Shown here: piece after piece, positions 14,039 to 15,306 of the stretch
Layout of the letters: each line of letters begins with the position of its first letter
Numbering within the stretch: position 1 is the first letter of the stretch
Assembly: GCA_030629485.1 (NCBI GenBank)
Contig: DAOVOW010000006.1
Coordinates: 1-15,306, forward strand
Length of the DNA: 15,306 nt
Source of the DNA: a bacterium
GTDB lineage: Bacteria > Zixibacteria > MSB-5A5 > GN15 > FEB-12
Direction: 5' to 3'
Notes under the pieces: generated by a model
Databases searched by the model: none
What the model was told of the DNA's origin: nothing
Seen by the model: the letters and a program-made list of their open reading frames with translations, nothing else
Made by a program: the position numbers and the translations under genes

Positions 14039-15306
14039 ATGTCAATTCTTGATAACAAACAAAAACAAGTCTCCATTGAATTACTTCACGGGTACCTAAA
14101 CTCACCACCAGGGGAAGATGGGCTTAACCCTATGGAAAGCAGTTTACAACGTGATAAAGACAGAGTCACCGTCATTGAGAATAAGTTAAAGCCCTTGCTC
14201 AAAAGCTATCTTGAAGGACATCTAGGATTGCCAGAATTCAAGTCCACAGTTGACAGCTTGAATAAGAGGAACTCATTATGGGGCTTTAAGGGCATTAAGG
14301 GTCAGATGTTTTTCAATATGATAGTTAATACCGCTGATGATATCGCTGAGTGTGATCAGGAATTGAAAAGTGCCCTTGTTTTCCCTGAAAACGAACAAAT
14401 TGCTTCCAGTAGAATCAAGACATTTACAAGTTTTGTTAAGAGGCTTGGAGATCAATGGGTTGAATCCGGCAACGATAGGCGTGCAACACCCAAATCTAGC
14501 AGTATACTATTCTTCCTATCCTATTTCTGGCAAATTCAAAATCGCGATACATGGCCTGTATACTACACAAATAGTGTTCAGACGATGTTAGATTCAAATT
14601 TGTGGCAGCCATCTGAAGAATTGCCCAAGGATTATTTGAATTATAAGCATATCCACGAGGAATTATGTGGCATCTATTCAGAAGAAACTGGCAAGAAGTA
14701 CAATTTCTATATGGTTGAACATGTCTTTTGGTATAAGGGCGGTGATCTTTATAAGCGGGCGGTGTCAGGCAAAGGCACAACATCAACTGTAGTAAAGCCG
14801 GAGATACCTTTAGATGTCGGGGGCGACCAGAAACTTCCAGAAAGCTATGTTCCGCCCATAATAGCAGTATTACTAAGAATTGGGTTACACGAACCTAATC
14901 TAACTGAGGCGGCGAAAAAATCAGGAACTTCGATCGAAAGAGCTTTTGAGAAGTATATCAATGCTGCATTTACGATGCTTGGATATGATGCGAGACTCCT
15001 TGGACAAGGGAAAGGCCGTGTTCCAGACGGCCTCGCTCATGCAATAGATGACAATTATACGATCATATGGGATGCGAAAATAAGAGCAACTGGATATAGT
15101 ATGGGTACAGATGACAGAACGATCCGGGAATATATAGGTTCCCAAAGCAGAGAACAAAAACGCAAAGGCAGAGTTAGGAACTTATACTACGTGATTATTT
15201 CCAGTGGTTTTGTAGATGATTATGATGATGCAATCCGATCTCTAAAAATGGAAACCGATGTCAACGAAGTCATTCTTGTCGAAGCCGACGCTATTGTAGC
15301 AATGGT
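14039..15306 (+). CDS. Predicted restriction or defence nuclease, FokI-like PD...DxK domain (3' end cut by window)
   Basis: An open frame of 422 complete codons runs off the right edge without a stop. The C-terminal part visible here (about residues 305-422) aligns by eye with the FokI cleavage domain: an AFEKYINAAFTMLGYDARLL helix-strand, Pro329-Asp330, the strand TIIWDAK with Asp345 and Lys347, GYSMGTDDRTIREYI, then YYVIISSGF. Asp330, Asp345 and Lys347 correspond to FokI Asp450, Asp467 and Lys469. The N-terminal 300 residues, including a SSILFFLSYFW helix from residue 154, probably recognise DNA or a partner and are unfamiliar to me. Base composition is lower in G+C than the operon (23 of 60 in one row), with many AGA, ATA and TTA codons, which points to horizontal transfer. 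No methyltransferase is visible, though one could follow. Confidence 0.72.
   Translation, partial: MSILDNKQKQVSIELLHGYLNSPPGEDGLNPMESSLQRDKDRVTVIENKLKPLLKSYLEGHLGLPEFKSTVDSLNKRNSLWGFKGIKGQMFFNMIVNTADDIAECDQELKSALVFPENEQIASSRIKTFTSFVKRLGDQWVESGNDRRATPKSSSILFFLSYFWQIQNRDTWPVYYTNSVQTMLDSNLWQPSEELPKDYLNYKHIHEELCGIYSEETGKKYNFYMVEHVFWYKGGDLYKRAVSGKGTTSTVVKPEIPLDVGGDQKLPESYVPPIIAVLLRIGLHEPNLTEAAKKSGTSIERAFEKYINAAFTMLGYDARLLGQGKGRVPDGLAHAIDDNYTIIWDAKIRATGYSMGTDDRTIREYIGSQSREQKRKGRVRNLYYVIISSGFVDDYDDAIRSLKMETDVNEVILVEADAIVAM

Noticed and set aside
14370..14591. Small plus-strand frame within the nuclease gene
   Set aside because: It is out of frame inside the long nuclease reading frame that begins with a strong Shine-Dalgarno site at 14028-14033.

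Overview
The window looks like a bacterial chromosome segment, with about 57% G+C in rows I counted by hand inside the main gene block. It carries a long leftward operon for propionyl-CoA and branched or short acyl-CoA metabolism, many dispersed hairpin repeats between genes, and at the right edge an A+T-richer gene that looks horizontally acquired. The split B12-mutase subunits, the biotin-dependent carboxylase and the small covarying palindromes would suit an uncultured FCB-type lineage such as Zixibacteria. That placement is a guess from general resemblance, not something the sequence proves.

Layout. Positions 1-367 hold no convincing gene and are packed with hairpin repeats. From 368 to 1569 three rightward genes follow: a 52-residue membrane protein, a BlaI/MecI-like winged-helix regulator whose ATG overlaps the previous stop, and a secreted protein with a C-terminal membrane anchor. 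Positions 1570-1768 are a convergent intergenic region with inverted palindromes, one of them a good leftward rho-independent terminator. From 12364 down to 1769 runs the leftward operon. In transcription order it encodes a B12-dependent acyl-CoA mutase large subunit with an isobutyryl-CoA-mutase-like active site, a small B12-binding subunit, an acyl-CoA dehydrogenase, a metallo-beta-lactamase-fold hydrolase, the carboxyltransferase, biotin carboxylase and biotin carrier subunits of propionyl-CoA carboxylase, a methylmalonyl-CoA mutase large subunit, a putative lipoprotein and methylmalonyl-CoA epimerase. A sigma70-like promoter lies just upstream (12396-12424). Many junctions are 1-14 base overlaps, so translation is probably coupled.

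How it works together. Carboxylase, epimerase and mutase form the full route propionyl-CoA to (S)-methylmalonyl-CoA to (R)-methylmalonyl-CoA to succinyl-CoA. The second mutase and the dehydrogenase point to feeding in a branched or C4 acyl-CoA. Both mutase large subunits lack a B12 domain and only one small B12 subunit is present, so the small subunit may serve both.

Right side. A rightward polytopic membrane protein (to 13823) is followed by another hairpin repeat of the same family as those at 164-247. After it the composition shifts to A+T-rich, and a gene with a strong Shine-Dalgarno site starts at 14039 and runs off the window. Its C-terminal part carries a FokI-like PD...DxK nuclease motif, so it is probably a restriction or defence nuclease on an acquired segment.
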